Source of the DNA: Rhodococcoides kroppenstedtii
Lineage (GTDB): Bacteria; Actinomycetota; Actinomycetes; Mycobacteriales; Mycobacteriaceae
Direction of reading: 5' to 3'
DNA: 64,000 nt
Assembly (NCBI RefSeq): GCF_900111805.1
Contig: NZ_FOJN01000002.1
Coordinates: forward strand, 248,001-312,000
Of this stretch, positions 46,053 to 57,770 are shown in pieces. Position numbers and translations under genes: made by a program. Every line of letters starts with the position of its first letter. Position 1 is the first letter of the stretch. The notes below the pieces were generated by a model. That model did not search any database and was not told the origin of the DNA. It was given only the letters and a program-made list of their open reading frames with translations.

Positions 46053-47303
46053 GTGAACCTTCTCGACGGTGCGGCGAGGTCCTACGCCTGGGGGTCGCGC
46101 ACGGCCCTCGCGGAATTGCGAGGGCTCGCGTCGCCCACCCGGCATCCCGAGGCCGAGTTGTGGTTCGGCGCGCATCCGGGCGATCCCGCGCAGCTGGTCA
46201 CCGAGACCGGTCCCACGTCGCTGCTGGACGTCATCGACCGCGATCCTGCCGGTCAGCTGGGGGAGGCCGTCGCCGAGCGCTTCGGATCACGGTTGCCGTT
46301 CCTGGTGAAGTTCCTCGCGGCCGAGGAGCCCCTCTCGCTCCAGGCGCATCCGTCGCTGGACCAGGCGCGGGAGGGTTTCCGGCGCGAGAACGCCGCCGGT
46401 GTGCCGATCGACGCGCCGGTCCGGAACTACCGGGACGCCAGCCACAAGCCCGAGTTGGTGGTGGCACTCACGGAATTCCACGCGTTGGCCGGCTTCCGCC
46501 TGCCCCGCGAGACGATCGAGCTGTTCGCCCTCCTGGGCGCCGAGGAACTGGCCCCCTATCAGCGGATGCTGGAGGACCAGCCGGACGCGACGGGTTTGCG
46601 TACCCTCTTCACGTCGTGGATCACGCTGCCGCAGCGCGCCCTGGACGCGGTGCTGCCCGCGGTGCTCGACGCCTGTGTGCGGGCGCTCGAGCGTGCGGAG
46701 ACGACGAGCGATCGACGCTTCGTTCCCGAATTGCGGACGGTGCTCGAACTCGGGGAGTACTACCCGGGGGATGCAGGTGTGCTCGCCGCGCTCCTGCTCA
46801 ACCGCGTCACCCTCCGGCCCGGCGAGGCGCTCTATCTCGATGCCGGCAATCTGCACGCGTACCTGCGCGGGACCGCCGTGGAGATCATGGCCAACTCGGA
46901 CAACGTGTTGCGCGGTGGCCTCACACCCAAGCACGTCGACGTGCCGGAGCTCCTGCGCGTGCTGGACTTCGAGCCGTTGCCCTCCCCGGTTCTCGAGGCG
47001 CGGACGCTGCCGGACGGCTCGGTGCGCTACCCGACGCCGGCACCGGAATTCGCGCTCACCCGCGTCGACCTGCGGAGCGGATCGTCGGCCGCCGACTCGG
47101 CGCCCTACGCACTCGAGTCCGTGGACCGCCCACGCATCCTGCTGTGCGTGCACGGTCACGTGCAGGTCCGCGCGGGCGACCGAACGCTCCCGCTCGAACG
47201 CGGACACGCCCTGTGGGTGGCCGCGACCGACCCGGCTCCGGAACTCTGCGCGGCGACCGACGACGCCACCGTCTTCGTCGCCGCGGTGGGATCGGTGGAC
47301 TGA
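46053..47303 (+). CDS. manA: Mannose-6-phosphate isomerase, type I
   Basis: A 416-residue cupin-type isomerase interconverting fructose-6-P and mannose-6-P. SYAWGSRTALAELRG at the start, zinc-ligand stretches LQAHPSLDQA near 95 and HKPELVVAL near 132, and YLDAGNLHAYL near 265 are family features. GTG 46053 is used. It opens the route completed by manB and manC in this window. Confidence 0.96.
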   Translation: MNLLDGAARSYAWGSRTALAELRGLASPTRHPEAELWFGAHPGDPAQLVTETGPTSLLDVIDRDPAGQLGEAVAERFGSRLPFLVKFLAAEEPLSLQAHPSLDQAREGFRRENAAGVPIDAPVRNYRDASHKPELVVALTEFHALAGFRLPRETIELFALLGAEELAPYQRMLEDQPDATGLRTLFTSWITLPQRALDAVLPAVLDACVRALERAETTSDRRFVPELRTVLELGEYYPGDAGVLAALLLNRVTLRPGEALYLDAGNLHAYLRGTAVEIMANSDNVLRGGLTPKHVDVPELLRVLDFEPLPSPVLEARTLPDGSVRYPTPAPEFALTRVDLRSGSSAADSAPYALESVDRPRILLCVHGHVQVRAGDRTLPLERGHALWVAATDPAPELCAATDDATVFVAAVGSVD

Positions 47304-47331
47304 CCGGTTCTTCCGCCGTCGGCCGAACCGG
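47304..47331 (+). terminator. Hairpin right after manA
   Basis: CCGGTTC and GAACCGG pair perfectly around a GC-rich 14-base interior, beginning at the base after the manA stop. There is no T-run, as is common in actinobacteria. Confidence 0.5.
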
Positions 47332-47453
47332 GGCCGTCACGCCCGACCGTGTGACGCACCGAGCACCCGTTGGTCCGTTGTGACGCCTCCCCGTGTGACG
47401 ATAGGGCGCACAGCGCCGTCGACGACGGCGCGCGGACGCGAAGGAGCACGCCG

Positions 47454-48962
47454 GTGACGAGTCACGGCAAGGGTGCGACGGGGGAGCCGGTGAGCGGCTC
47501 CGGACAAGGTCTTCGGCGGACCAAGTCGATCGAGCAGTCCATTCAAGACACGGACGAGCCCGACACCAAACTCAAGAAGACTCTGAACTCGTGGGACCTC
47601 ACGGTGTTCGGCGTGGCCGTCGCGGTGGGCGCCGGCATCTTCACCCTGACCGCGCGCACGGCCGGCAACGTGGCCGGTCCCGCCGTGTCGCTCGCGTTCG
47701 TCTTCGCCGCGATCGCCTGCGGTCTCGCGGCCCTGTGCTACGCGGAGTTCGCCTCGACGGTCCCGGTCGCCGGCAGTGCGTACACGTTCAGCTACGCCAC
47801 GTTCGGCGAGTTCATCGCCTGGATCATCGGGTGGGACCTCATCCTCGAGTTCGCACTCGCGGCGGCGGTCGTCGCCAAGGGATGGTCGCTCTATCTCGGT
47901 GAGGTGCTGGGAACGGCCTCGCCGGTCGCGACCATCGGCGGACTCGACGTGGACTGGGGCGCCCTGCTCATCGTGGTCGTGCTGTCCGTGCTGCTGGTCA
48001 CCGGAGTGAAGATCTCCTCGCGTGTCTCGTTGATCATCACCGCGATCAAGGTGGCCGTCGTGCTGCTCATCGTCGTGGTCGGTGCGTTCTACATCAAGGC
48101 GGCCAACTACAGCCCGTACATCCCGCCCGCCGAGCCCGCCGAGAGCGAGACCGGGCTGACCCAGTCGCTGTTCTCCTTCGTCACCGGTGCCGAGGGCAGC
48201 AACTTCGGGTGGTACGGCCTGCTCGCCGCCGCCAGCCTGGTCTTCTTCGCATTCATCGGCTTCGACATCGTGGCGACCACGGCGGAGGAGACGGTGGATC
48301 CGCAGCGGTCCCTGCCGCGCGGCATCCTGGGCTCGCTCGCCATCGTCACCGTGCTGTACGTCGCGGTCACCCTGATCCTTACCGGCATGGTCAACTACAC
48401 CGAGCTGGCCGGGGACTCCTCGACGCTGGCCACGGCGTTCGAGCTCAACGGCATCACCTGGGCGCAGCAGATCATCTCCTTCGGCGCCCTGGCCGGTCTC
48501 ACGACGGTGGTCATGGTGCTGCTGCTCGGGCAGTCCCGCGTACTGTTCGCGATGTCGCGCGACGGACTGATGCCGCGTGCGCTGGCCAAGACCGGCTCCC
48601 GGGGAACCCCGGTGCGCATCACCGTGCTGGTGGCCGTCGTGGTCGCGGTTCTCGCGACGTTCTTCCCGATCGGGACGCTCGAGGAGATGGTCAACATCGG
48701 GACCCTGTTCGCCTTCGTCCTGGTCTCGATCGGCGTCGTGGTGCTGCGCCGGACCCGGCCCGATCTGAAGCGCGGGTTCCGGACGCCGCTGGTGCCGCTG
48801 GTGCCGATCCTCGCGGTCGTCGCGTGCCTGTGGCTCATGCTGAACCTGTCCGTGGAGACCTGGCTCCGGTTCGTGGTCTGGATGGCGTTGGGCGTGATCG
48901 TCTACTTCGCGTACTCCCGGCGTCACTCCGTGCTCGGTCGGCAGCAGGCCGGGCTGGAGTAG
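47454..48962 (+). CDS. APC-superfamily cationic amino acid permease
   Basis: A 502-residue transporter with about 12 hydrophobic helices. Helix 1 carries the unwound substrate motif VAVGAGIFTLTAR; FDIVATTAEETVDPQRSLPRGI is the conserved loop before helix 8. It resembles YfnA/CAT-type amino acid permeases. GTG 47454 follows AAGGAG with seven bases between. The gene occupies the same place in M. tuberculosis. Substrate not determinable. Confidence 0.93.
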   Translation: MTSHGKGATGEPVSGSGQGLRRTKSIEQSIQDTDEPDTKLKKTLNSWDLTVFGVAVAVGAGIFTLTARTAGNVAGPAVSLAFVFAAIACGLAALCYAEFASTVPVAGSAYTFSYATFGEFIAWIIGWDLILEFALAAAVVAKGWSLYLGEVLGTASPVATIGGLDVDWGALLIVVVLSVLLVTGVKISSRVSLIITAIKVAVVLLIVVVGAFYIKAANYSPYIPPAEPAESETGLTQSLFSFVTGAEGSNFGWYGLLAAASLVFFAFIGFDIVATTAEETVDPQRSLPRGILGSLAIVTVLYVAVTLILTGMVNYTELAGDSSTLATAFELNGITWAQQIISFGALAGLTTVVMVLLLGQSRVLFAMSRDGLMPRALAKTGSRGTPVRITVLVAVVVAVLATFFPIGTLEEMVNIGTLFAFVLVSIGVVVLRRTRPDLKRGFRTPLVPLVPILAVVACLWLMLNLSVETWLRFVVWMALGVIVYFAYSRRHSVLGRQQAGLE

Positions 48963-48980
48963 TACACCTCGCGTCGGTCC

Positions 48981-49006
48981 TCGACCCCCGCCCTCGACCC
49001 CCGCCC
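48981..49006. repeat. 13-nt tandem repeat after the permease gene
   Basis: TCGACCCCCGCCC occurs twice in a row at 48981 and 48994, starting 18 bp after the permease stop. The second copy forms the left arm of the terminator-like hairpin. Confidence 0.85.
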
Positions 49007-49030
49007 TCGACCTGCGTCGACGGCGGGGGT
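48997..49030 (+). terminator. Intrinsic terminator-like hairpin after the permease gene
   Basis: ACCCCCGCC and GGCGGGGGT are perfect complements; inside, TCGA pairs with TCGA across a six-base loop after one C-C mismatch. This ends the permease transcript before alkB. Confidence 0.7.
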
Positions 49031-49170
49031 TCGGTCGTTCGTGACGCCCCGAAACGATCCGATGGTATGTTTCGACGCGATGTAACGATTCGATCACCCG
49101 AATCGAGCCGCCCGTCGGGACGTCGGTTCGGGTGTCCGACGGGTGGGGCACCGGGGAGGAGCGTGGAACG

Positions 49171-50343
49171 GTGACGCGGGGATGGCGGGATCCGAAGAGG
49201 TATCTGTGGCCGCTGGGCATCCTGGCGCCGGCGTCCGCCCTGTTGCCGTCCCAGCTGGTGCTCCACACGGGCTGGCCGATCTTCTGGTGGAGCGGCGTCC
49301 TGATCTTCTTCGTCGCCATTCCGCTGCTCGACGTCACAGTGGGTGCGGACGGTAGCAATCCGCCGGACGACGAGGTCCGCGATCTCCAGCACGACCGGTT
49401 CTACCGCTGGTGCACCTTCCTGTTCCTGCCCGTGCAGTACGCCGGGTTGATCGTCGCCTGCTGGCTGGTGGCCTTCGGAACCCTGTCCACCGTCGACCGC
49501 CTGGGGTACGCGGTGTCCGTCGGTCTGGTCGGCGGCATCGGCATCAACGCCGCGCACGAACTGGGCCACCGTGTCGAGCGGGCGGAGCGGCGCCTCGCCA
49601 AGATCGCGCTCGCGCAGTGCGGCTACGGGCACTTCGTGGTCGAACACAATCGCGGCCATCACGTCCGCGTCGCGACGCCGGAGGATCCGGCCAGTGCCCG
49701 ACTCGGCGAATCGCTCTACCGCTTCTTCCCGCGCACGATTCTCGGTGGCGTCCGGTCGGCGTGGGCCCTCGAGCGCGATCGACTGCGTCGTCGTGGGCGG
49801 AGGGTGTTCTCGGTGCACAACGACGTGCTCACCGCGTGGGGTCTGTCGGTGGCGCTGGTCGCGCTTCTGACGCTGGTGTTCGGGCCCGTCGTGCTGCCCT
49901 TCCTGCTGGTGCAGGCGGTGACCGGCATCCTGCTGCTCGAGTCGGTGAACTACATCGAGCACTACGGACTGCTGCGGGAACGCACCGCCACCGGACGCTA
50001 CGAGCGCTGTTCGCCGCGACACAGCTGGAACAGTGATCACCTGGTGACCAACATCTTCCTCTACCACCTGCAGCGTCACAGCGATCACCACGCCAACCCG
50101 GGCCGTCGGTTCCAGACGCTGCGCAGCTTCGACGAGTCGCCGCAGCTGCCCGCCGGTTACGCGACCATGGTGTTGCTGGCCGCGGTGCCGCCGATGTGGC
50201 GTCGGGTCATGGATCCGAAGGTCGTCCGCCACTACGACGGCGACGTGAATCGGGCGAACCTCGCGCCGGGCGCCGCCGACCGACTGCGCGCTCGATTCCC
50301 GGTGCGATCCACCGCCGACACCGGGGTCGCCGTCAGGGGATAG
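49171..50343 (+). CDS. alkB: Alkane 1-monooxygenase (AlkB, integral-membrane di-iron)
   Basis: A 390-residue membrane hydroxylase converting medium-chain alkanes to 1-alkanols. All His boxes are intact: HELGH (129-133), EHNRGHH (158-164), LQRHSDHH (300-307), and the AlkB-specific NYIEHYGL (260-267). Hydrophobic helices fill about 15-55, 85-125 and 225-258. GTG 49171 is favoured by GGAGGA upstream; GTG 49132 would add 13 residues. The usual downstream rubredoxin genes are missing: ahcY starts 60 bp after the stop. Electrons must come from rubredoxin encoded elsewhere. Confidence 0.95.
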   Translation: MTRGWRDPKRYLWPLGILAPASALLPSQLVLHTGWPIFWWSGVLIFFVAIPLLDVTVGADGSNPPDDEVRDLQHDRFYRWCTFLFLPVQYAGLIVACWLVAFGTLSTVDRLGYAVSVGLVGGIGINAAHELGHRVERAERRLAKIALAQCGYGHFVVEHNRGHHVRVATPEDPASARLGESLYRFFPRTILGGVRSAWALERDRLRRRGRRVFSVHNDVLTAWGLSVALVALLTLVFGPVVLPFLLVQAVTGILLLESVNYIEHYGLLRERTATGRYERCSPRHSWNSDHLVTNIFLYHLQRHSDHHANPGRRFQTLRSFDESPQLPAGYATMVLLAAVPPMWRRVMDPKVVRHYDGDVNRANLAPGAADRLRARFPVRSTADTGVAVRG

Positions 50344-50402
50344 CCTGGGTCTGCGATCACCAGCCGTGTCGATCGCCAGCCGACCAGGGAGTGCCTCCAG
50401 AC

Positions 50403-51932
<1,530 letters not shown>

Positions 51933-51964
51933 CGCCGGTACCGGAACCGGAGGGGTCGACCGAC

Positions 51965-52648
51965 GTGGGAACGCTCATCGCCGTCGAAGGCGTCGACGGC
52001 GCCGGCAAGTTCACGTTGTCGTCGCGGCTGGTCCGTGCCTGGGAGCGGGCGGGAATCGACGCGGTCCGCGTCGGTTTCCCCCGCTACGGGGAGTCGATCC
52101 ACGCGGACCTCGCCGCGGAAGCACTCGCCGGCGAGCACGGCGATCTCGCCGACGGGGTGAACGCGATGGCGGTGCTGTTCGCGCTCGACCGTGCCGGCGC
52201 GGCGGCCGACCTGCGTCGGATGCTGCACCGGCACGACGTCGTCCTGCTCGACCGGTACGTCGCCTCCAATGCGGCGTACTCGGCTGCCCGTCGTCACGAG
52301 GACGCCGCGGGTCCGACGGTCGAGTGGGTCCGCTCGCTCGAGTTCGATCGGCTCGTCCTCCCGGTTCCGGACGTCCAGCTCTACCTGCAGGTGCCGGTGT
52401 CGGTGGCCGAGGAGCGGGCGCGCGGGCGCGAGCAGGCGGACGAGTCCCGGGCCCGCGACGTCTACGAGCGGGACGGTGGTCTGCAGGAGCGCACCGCCGC
52501 GGTCTACGCGGGGCTCGCCGCACGGTCGTGGGTGTCGCCGTGGGTGGTCGTCGACAGCGGCGCGGCGGACGAGATCGAGGCGGACAGCGACCGACTCGCC
52601 GCGCAACTGGTGGATCGGACCGCAGAGTCGGACGGGATGACACGATAG
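51965..52648 (+). CDS. tmk: Thymidylate kinase
   Basis: A 227-residue kinase making dTDP from dTMP. The P-loop is VEGVDGAGKFTLSSRL at residues 7-22; LLDRYVASNAAYSAAR near 95 holds the DR(Y/H) motif. After GK the protein has Phe where relatives often have Arg or Thr. GTG 51965 is used. The ahcY-tmk-mtrA order is conserved in Mycobacteriales; mtrA begins four bases after the tmk stop. Confidence 0.94.
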   Translation: MGTLIAVEGVDGAGKFTLSSRLVRAWERAGIDAVRVGFPRYGESIHADLAAEALAGEHGDLADGVNAMAVLFALDRAGAAADLRRMLHRHDVVLLDRYVASNAAYSAARRHEDAAGPTVEWVRSLEFDRLVLPVPDVQLYLQVPVSVAEERARGREQADESRARDVYERDGGLQERTAAVYAGLAARSWVSPWVVVDSGAADEIEADSDRLAAQLVDRTAESDGMTR

Positions 52649-52652
52649 GCGC

Positions 52653-53330
52653 ATGAAGCCACGCATTCTGGTCGTCGACGACGACACGGCCCTGGCCGAG
52701 ATGCTCACCATCGTGCTGCGCGGTGAGGGTTTCGAGCCGTTCGTGGTCGGCGACGGCACGCAAGCGCTGTCGGCCGTCCGCGAGAACCGTCCGGACCTGG
52801 TGCTGCTGGACCTGATGCTGCCGGGGATGAACGGCATCGACGTCTGCCGTGTACTGCGCGCCGATTCCGGCGTGCCCATCGTGATGCTCACCGCCAAGAC
52901 GGACACGGTCGACGTGGTGCTCGGGCTCGAGTCGGGCGCGGACGACTACATCATGAAGCCGTTCAAGCCGAAGGAGCTGGTGGCCCGCGTCCGTGCTCGC
53001 CTGCGCCGGACGGAGGAGGAACCGGCGGAGCTGCTCTCGATCGGCGACGTCGTCATCGACGTTCCCGCCCACAAGGTCACGCGCGACGGCGAGCTGATCT
53101 CGCTGACCCCGCTCGAATTCGACCTGCTGGTCGCGTTGGCGCGGAAGCCGCGTCAGGTGTTCACTCGTGAGGTGCTGCTCGAGCAGGTCTGGGGCTACCG
53201 CCACGCCGCGGACACACGATTGGTGAACGTGCACGTGCAGCGTCTGCGCGCCAAGGTCGAGACCGATCCGGAGAACCCGGAGGTGGTGCTGACCGTGCGC
53301 GGTGTGGGGTACAAGGCCGGACCGCCGTGA
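52653..53330 (+). CDS. mtrA: MtrA response regulator
   Basis: A 225-residue OmpR-type regulator. The receiver has acidic DDD at residues 9-11, phospho-acceptor Asp53 ([13 protein letters not shown]) and conserved Lys in [10 protein letters not shown] near 102; the DNA-binding domain ends [12 protein letters not shown]. MtrA controls wall hydrolases and division in relatives and is paired with MtrB. The order mtrA-mtrB-lpqB downstream of tmk makes the assignment secure. Confidence 0.97.
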   Translation: MKPRILVVDDDTALAEMLTIVLRGEGFEPFVVGDGTQALSAVRENRPDLVLLDLMLPGMNGIDVCRVLRADSGVPIVMLTAKTDTVDVVLGLESGADDYIMKPFKPKELVARVRARLRRTEEEPAELLSIGDVVIDVPAHKVTRDGELISLTPLEFDLLVALARKPRQVFTREVLLEQVWGYRHAADTRLVNVHVQRLRAKVETDPENPEVVLTVRGVGYKAGPP

Positions 53331-53358
53331 TCGACGCGGTCCCTGGACGAGGAGGTCG

Positions 53359-55041
53359 GTGATCTTCACGTCCCGTTCGCGACGGCGCATCAACGGCACG
53401 TTCTCGCCGGTGATGCGCTGGGCGCGCTCCGTGGGGGCCGCCGCCGGCCACGCATGGCGTCGGTCCCTGCAGCTGCGGGTGGTGGTGTCGACGTTGACGC
53501 TGTCGTTCGTGGTTATCTCCGTGCTGGGAGTGGTGCTCACCGGGCAGATCACCGATCGGTTGCTCGACACCAAGATCGACGCGGCCACCAAGGAGCTCGA
53601 CCGGGCGCGGGCCTCGGTGGAGAGTCAGCTCGCAGGGGACGACACGACGTCCGTCGCCAATCGGCTCGAGCTCGCGCGGAGCAGCTTGACCAGCCGTGAC
53701 GGCGACACCGCGTCGGAGGGCGGGTCCGCGGGGACCTTCGACCCGGTCCTGCTGGTGCGGGGCGACGGCGCCCGGCGGGAACTGTCGACCGGCCCGGCCG
53801 ATCAGATCCCCGACGCCCTTCGTGCGTTCGTGCAGGCCGACCAGATCAGCTATCAGTTCGCGCCGGTGTCCGAGCCGGGCGGGTATTCCGGACCGGCGTT
53901 GATCGTCGGCAGTCCCACGGCCTCGGATCTGCCCGACCTCGAGCTCTACCTCGTCTTCCCGTTGGCGGGGGAGGACCGCTCGCTCGCCCTGGTGCGCGGC
54001 ACGCTCTTGATCGGCGGTGCGGTGCTGATGGTGCTGCTGGCCGCGGTGTCGTTGTTGGTCGCCCGCCAGGTGGTCCTGCCGATCCGGTCCGCGTCGCGCA
54101 TCGCGGTCCGCTTCGCCGACGGCCGCCTCAAGGAGCGGATGCCCGTGCGCGGCGAGGACGACATCGCGCGCCTGGCCATGTCCTTCAACGAAATGGCCGA
54201 GAGTCTGTCGAAGCAGATCACGCAGCTCGAGGAATTCGGCAACCTGCAACGCCAGTTCACCTCCGACGTCTCTCACGAGCTGCGCACGCCGCTCACGACG
54301 GTCCGGATGGCCGCCGAGCTGATCCACGACGGGTCGGACGACCTCGATCCGCTCCTCAGGCGGTCGTCGGAACTGCTGGTGGCGGAGCTGGACCGTTTCG
54401 AGACGTTGCTGTCCGATCTGCTCGAGATCTCCCGGCACGACGCCGGTGTGGCCGAGCTGGCGTCCGAGCAACTCGACCTGCGCATGTGCGCGCGGGCGGC
54501 GATCTCCACCGTGCGCCACCTCGCGCGCGAGACGGGGACGGAGTTGATCGTCGACATGCCGGACGATCCGGTGAACGCCGCCGTCGATCCGCGGCGCGTC
54601 GAGCGCATCCTGCGCAACCTGCTCGCGAACGCCCTGGACCACGGGGAGGGCAAGCCCGTCCTGCTGCGGCTGCGTGCGGACGACGACGCCGCGGCGTTCG
54701 TGGTGCGCGACCAGGGCGTGGGTCTGCGCCCCGGTGAGGAGAAGTTGGTCTTCAACCGGTTCTGGCGCTCGGACCCCTCCCGCGTCCGTCGTTCCGGCGG
54801 AACGGGTCTGGGCCTGGCGATCTCGCTGGAGGACGCGCGGCTGCACGACGGCAAGCTCGAGGCCTGGGGCGAGCCGGGACAGGGTGCCTGCTTCCGGTTG
54901 ACGCTGCCGCGGGTGCGCGGACGCAAAGTGGTGTCCAGCCCGTTGCCGCTGCGGCCGAGCGGGCAGCGGTATCCCTCCGGACAGCCTCTGCCCGCGGCCC
55001 GGCCGGAAGGCGTCGGGGCGTCGTCGGGGGAGCGCCGATGA
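53359..55041 (+). CDS. mtrB: MtrB sensor histidine kinase
   Basis: A 560-residue kinase with two membrane helices (about 42-62 and 213-236) flanking an extracellular domain, then HAMP, H box [10 protein letters not shown] with His306, and an ATPase domain ([35 protein letters not shown]). The Pro-rich tail after the kinase domain is family typical. GTG 53359 follows GAGGAGG. Its stop overlaps lpqB by four bases, matching the known MtrB-LpqB partnership. Confidence 0.97.
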   Translation: MIFTSRSRRRINGTFSPVMRWARSVGAAAGHAWRRSLQLRVVVSTLTLSFVVISVLGVVLTGQITDRLLDTKIDAATKELDRARASVESQLAGDDTTSVANRLELARSSLTSRDGDTASEGGSAGTFDPVLLVRGDGARRELSTGPADQIPDALRAFVQADQISYQFAPVSEPGGYSGPALIVGSPTASDLPDLELYLVFPLAGEDRSLALVRGTLLIGGAVLMVLLAAVSLLVARQVVLPIRSASRIAVRFADGRLKERMPVRGEDDIARLAMSFNEMAESLSKQITQLEEFGNLQRQFTSDVSHELRTPLTTVRMAAELIHDGSDDLDPLLRRSSELLVAELDRFETLLSDLLEISRHDAGVAELASEQLDLRMCARAAISTVRHLARETGTELIVDMPDDPVNAAVDPRRVERILRNLLANALDHGEGKPVLLRLRADDDAAAFVVRDQGVGLRPGEEKLVFNRFWRSDPSRVRRSGGTGLGLAISLEDARLHDGKLEAWGEPGQGACFRLTLPRVRGRKVVSSPLPLRPSGQRYPSGQPLPAARPEGVGASSGERR

Positions 55042-56813
55042 CCGCCGGAACCCGGTGGCGCACCCTCCTCGTTCTGCTGGCGGTCGTGGCGACGGTGGTC
55101 TCCGGCTGCGCCTCGCTGCCCACCTCGTCCGCACCCCAGGCGATCGGCACGGTCGCGCGTGGCCCCGTCGCCGAGGAGCTGCCCGAGCCCGCACCGGGCC
55201 GCGAACCCAGTCTGCTGGTCCGCGATTTCGTCAAGGCGAGCACCGACCCGACGGACCGCCACGCGGGGGCGCGGCAATTCCTCACCCCCGAGGCCGCGGA
55301 CCGGTGGAACGACGGTGCCATCGCGATCGTCGTGGACAAGATCGACGTGCTCGAGGAGTCACGAACGGACGACTCCATCGAGTACACCATCCGCGCCAAC
55401 CGGGTCGGTCAGCTCGACACCGGCGGGCAGTACCGGGCCGAACAGGGATCCTTCGAGACCCGACTCACGCTCGTCCTCCGCGACGGGCAGTGGCGGATCG
55501 ACGAGCTGCCCTCGGGCGTCGTCATGGACCGGACGCAGTTCCTCGGCGCGTATCAGCGCAGGTCGTTGTACTTCGTCGATCCCACCGGAACCACTCTCGT
55601 CCCGGACCAGCGGTGGATCGCGACGTCGCAGGATCGGATGGCGGACACGCTGATCACGCTGCTGCAGGCCGGTCCGCGATTGTCGCTCGAGCCGGCGGTG
55701 CGCAACGTCGTCAACGGCCTGACCACCGCGCAGGCCATCACCAAGGCCGACGGGCGGCCCACCGGTGTCGGCGTGGGGCCGGGCGGAGTTCGCGTCGACC
55801 TGCGCGGGGCGAGCCCTCTCGACAGCGCGACGCGCACCCTCCTGGCGGCCCAGATCGTCTGGACGCTGGCCCGGGCCGAGGTGTCGGGGCCGTACGTGCT
55901 GCTCGCCGACGGCGCCCCCCTCGATCCCGAGTTTCCCGACGGCTGGACCACCGCCGACCTCGCCGAGTTCGACCCGTCGGCGGTGGCCGGGGCCGACGTC
56001 GGGCTGCACGCGCTACGCAACGGCAGTCTCGTCCGTGTCGGGGCGAACGCCGTCACCCCGGTTCCCGGCTTCTTCGGCACGGTCGACACGATGCGGTCGA
56101 TCGCCCTGTCGACGGACGGCACCTTGGTCGCCGCCGTCTCCGACACCGGCCGGGCCGCGCCGCAACCGCCGGACGCGTTGCTCATCGGGTCCTACGGCGG
56201 GTCCGCGTTCCCGGTGGCGGAGGGCGGCACCATCACCCGGCCCACCTGGGGCCCGGACCGCGACGCAGTGTGGGCGGTGATCGACGGATCCGCGGTGCGG
56301 CGCGCGGTCCGCGACCCGGCCACCGGCCAGGTGTCGCTGACCGACGTCGAGTCGTCCGAGATCGCCGAGCTCGGCGGTCAGATCACCGAACTCCGGCTCT
56401 CCCGCGACGGGGTGCGCGCCGCGTTGATCGTCGACGGCGCGGTGTACGTCGCGGTGGTGGTGCGCCGCGCCGACGGCTCCTACTCCCTGCGCGAGCCCGA
56501 GGCGGTGGCAGCGGGTCTGGCCAGCGCCGCGCTGTCCCTGGATTGGAGCACCGGCGACACGGTCGTGGTGGCACGCGCCGCCACGGACATCCCGATCGTC
56601 CAGGTGGCCGTGGACGGGTCGCGTCTCGACGGTCTGCCGAGCCGCAATCTCACCGCCCCCGTGGTGTCCGTGGACGCGACACCGAGCACCACCTACGTCG
56701 CCGACTCCCGCGCCGTCTTCGAAATCGACGACAGCGACCCGGCGTCCGACCGGTACTGGCGCGAGGTGCCCGGGCTGACCGGCGCGAAGGCGGTCCCGGT
56801 CCTCCCCGGCTGA
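55038..56813 (+). CDS. lpqB: Lipoprotein LpqB (MtrB partner)
   Basis: A 591-residue exported lipoprotein. The signal segment [17 protein letters not shown] gives a lipobox with Cys24. A GerMN-type domain lies in the first half (about 180-310), then a beta-propeller-like half (320-590) with repeated blade-like strands such as [14 protein letters not shown]. LpqB binds the outer face of MtrB in relatives. ATG 55038 overlaps the mtrB stop. Confidence 0.96.
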   Translation: MTAGTRWRTLLVLLAVVATVVSGCASLPTSSAPQAIGTVARGPVAEELPEPAPGREPSLLVRDFVKASTDPTDRHAGARQFLTPEAADRWNDGAIAIVVDKIDVLEESRTDDSIEYTIRANRVGQLDTGGQYRAEQGSFETRLTLVLRDGQWRIDELPSGVVMDRTQFLGAYQRRSLYFVDPTGTTLVPDQRWIATSQDRMADTLITLLQAGPRLSLEPAVRNVVNGLTTAQAITKADGRPTGVGVGPGGVRVDLRGASPLDSATRTLLAAQIVWTLARAEVSGPYVLLADGAPLDPEFPDGWTTADLAEFDPSAVAGADVGLHALRNGSLVRVGANAVTPVPGFFGTVDTMRSIALSTDGTLVAAVSDTGRAAPQPPDALLIGSYGGSAFPVAEGGTITRPTWGPDRDAVWAVIDGSAVRRAVRDPATGQVSLTDVESSEIAELGGQITELRLSRDGVRAALIVDGAVYVAVVVRRADGSYSLREPEAVAAGLASAALSLDWSTGDTVVVARAATDIPIVQVAVDGSRLDGLPSRNLTAPVVSVDATPSTTYVADSRAVFEIDDSDPASDRYWREVPGLTGAKAVPVLPG

Positions 56814-56874
56814 AGACCGTCTCGGGGCCTCGGCCGCTCGCATCCTGTCGGGGGAATCCGGCACACTGCCGCGC

Positions 56875-57552
56875 ATGTGGGCACGGTGGTCGGCGACGGT
56901 ACGGGCGGGGATCGATCTGGTGGTGCCGCGCGAATGCGGCGGATGCGGGGCGGCGAGCGTCGCGTGGTGCGCACGGTGCGCCGAGGCTCTGGCGCAACCG
57001 CCGCGCGCGGTGCGCCCGGCGGTGACGGTCGGAGTCCCGTGCTTCGCCCTCGGCTCCTACGCCGGACCGCATCGAGCAGCGGTGGTCGCGGCGAAGGAGC
57101 GGGGTCGGCGTGATCTCGCCGTCCCTCTCGGGAGGGCCCTGGCCGACGCGATCGCGCAGCTGCGCGACGCCGGCGATCTCGATCCTGCCGAGCTCAACCC
57201 GTTGGTGCTGGTGCCCGCGCCGTCGCGTCGACGGGCCGCGCGACGTCGTGGGGGCGATCCGGTGGTCCGGTTGTGCACGGCCGCGTCCGCCGCGTCGGCA
57301 CCCGAGGTGGTCTCCGTGGCGCGAGTGCTCGAGGTCGACGGCGGCGTGCGCGACTCGGTGGGTCTGTCCGCCGCGCAGCGCGCCGAGAACCTCGCGGGCC
57401 GCATCGGCGTGCGGGCGCGGGCGCCGCGCGGGCCGGTGGTGCTCGTCGACGACGTGCTGACCACCGGAACCACCGCCGCGGAGTCCGTCGCGGCTCTGCG
57501 GCGCGCGGGCGTCGGTGTGGACGCGGTGGTGGTGATCGGGGCGGTGCGCTGA
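56875..57552 (+). CDS. ComF-family phosphoribosyltransferase-like protein
   Basis: A 225-residue protein. Four Cys in PRECGGCGAASVAWCARC (residues 19-36) form a zinc-ribbon-like start, and the PRPP-binding loop VVLVDDVLTTGTTAAE lies near 188-203. ComF proteins act in DNA uptake in competent bacteria; in actinobacteria the role is unclear. The gene lies between lpqB and hpf, as in mycobacteria. Confidence 0.92.
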   Translation: MWARWSATVRAGIDLVVPRECGGCGAASVAWCARCAEALAQPPRAVRPAVTVGVPCFALGSYAGPHRAAVVAAKERGRRDLAVPLGRALADAIAQLRDAGDLDPAELNPLVLVPAPSRRRAARRRGGDPVVRLCTAASAASAPEVVSVARVLEVDGGVRDSVGLSAAQRAENLAGRIGVRARAPRGPVVLVDDVLTTGTTAAESVAALRRAGVGVDAVVVIGAVR

Positions 57553-57770
57553 GCGGCCCGGCGGCGGCCTGCTGAACACCGCGTGTGAATATCCGGCTAA
57601 CGGTGGCAGACGTGCACGTGAGCGACTACGGTCGGGGCCACGCTCGATCACGTTCGACACCAGGGCAGGAGGTGATGCCTCTTCACCTGGCGCCGGGCAT
57701 TCAGCGCTCCGGTGCCTCGCATGTCCCTGTGCGACAACACTGTCCGCGCAGCATCGATCGGGAGGTACGT

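Noticed and set aside
50344..50402. SAH riboswitch ahead of ahcY
   Set aside because: The gap is 59 bp, with no recognisable conserved core or pseudoknot; known SAH riboswitches need more sequence.
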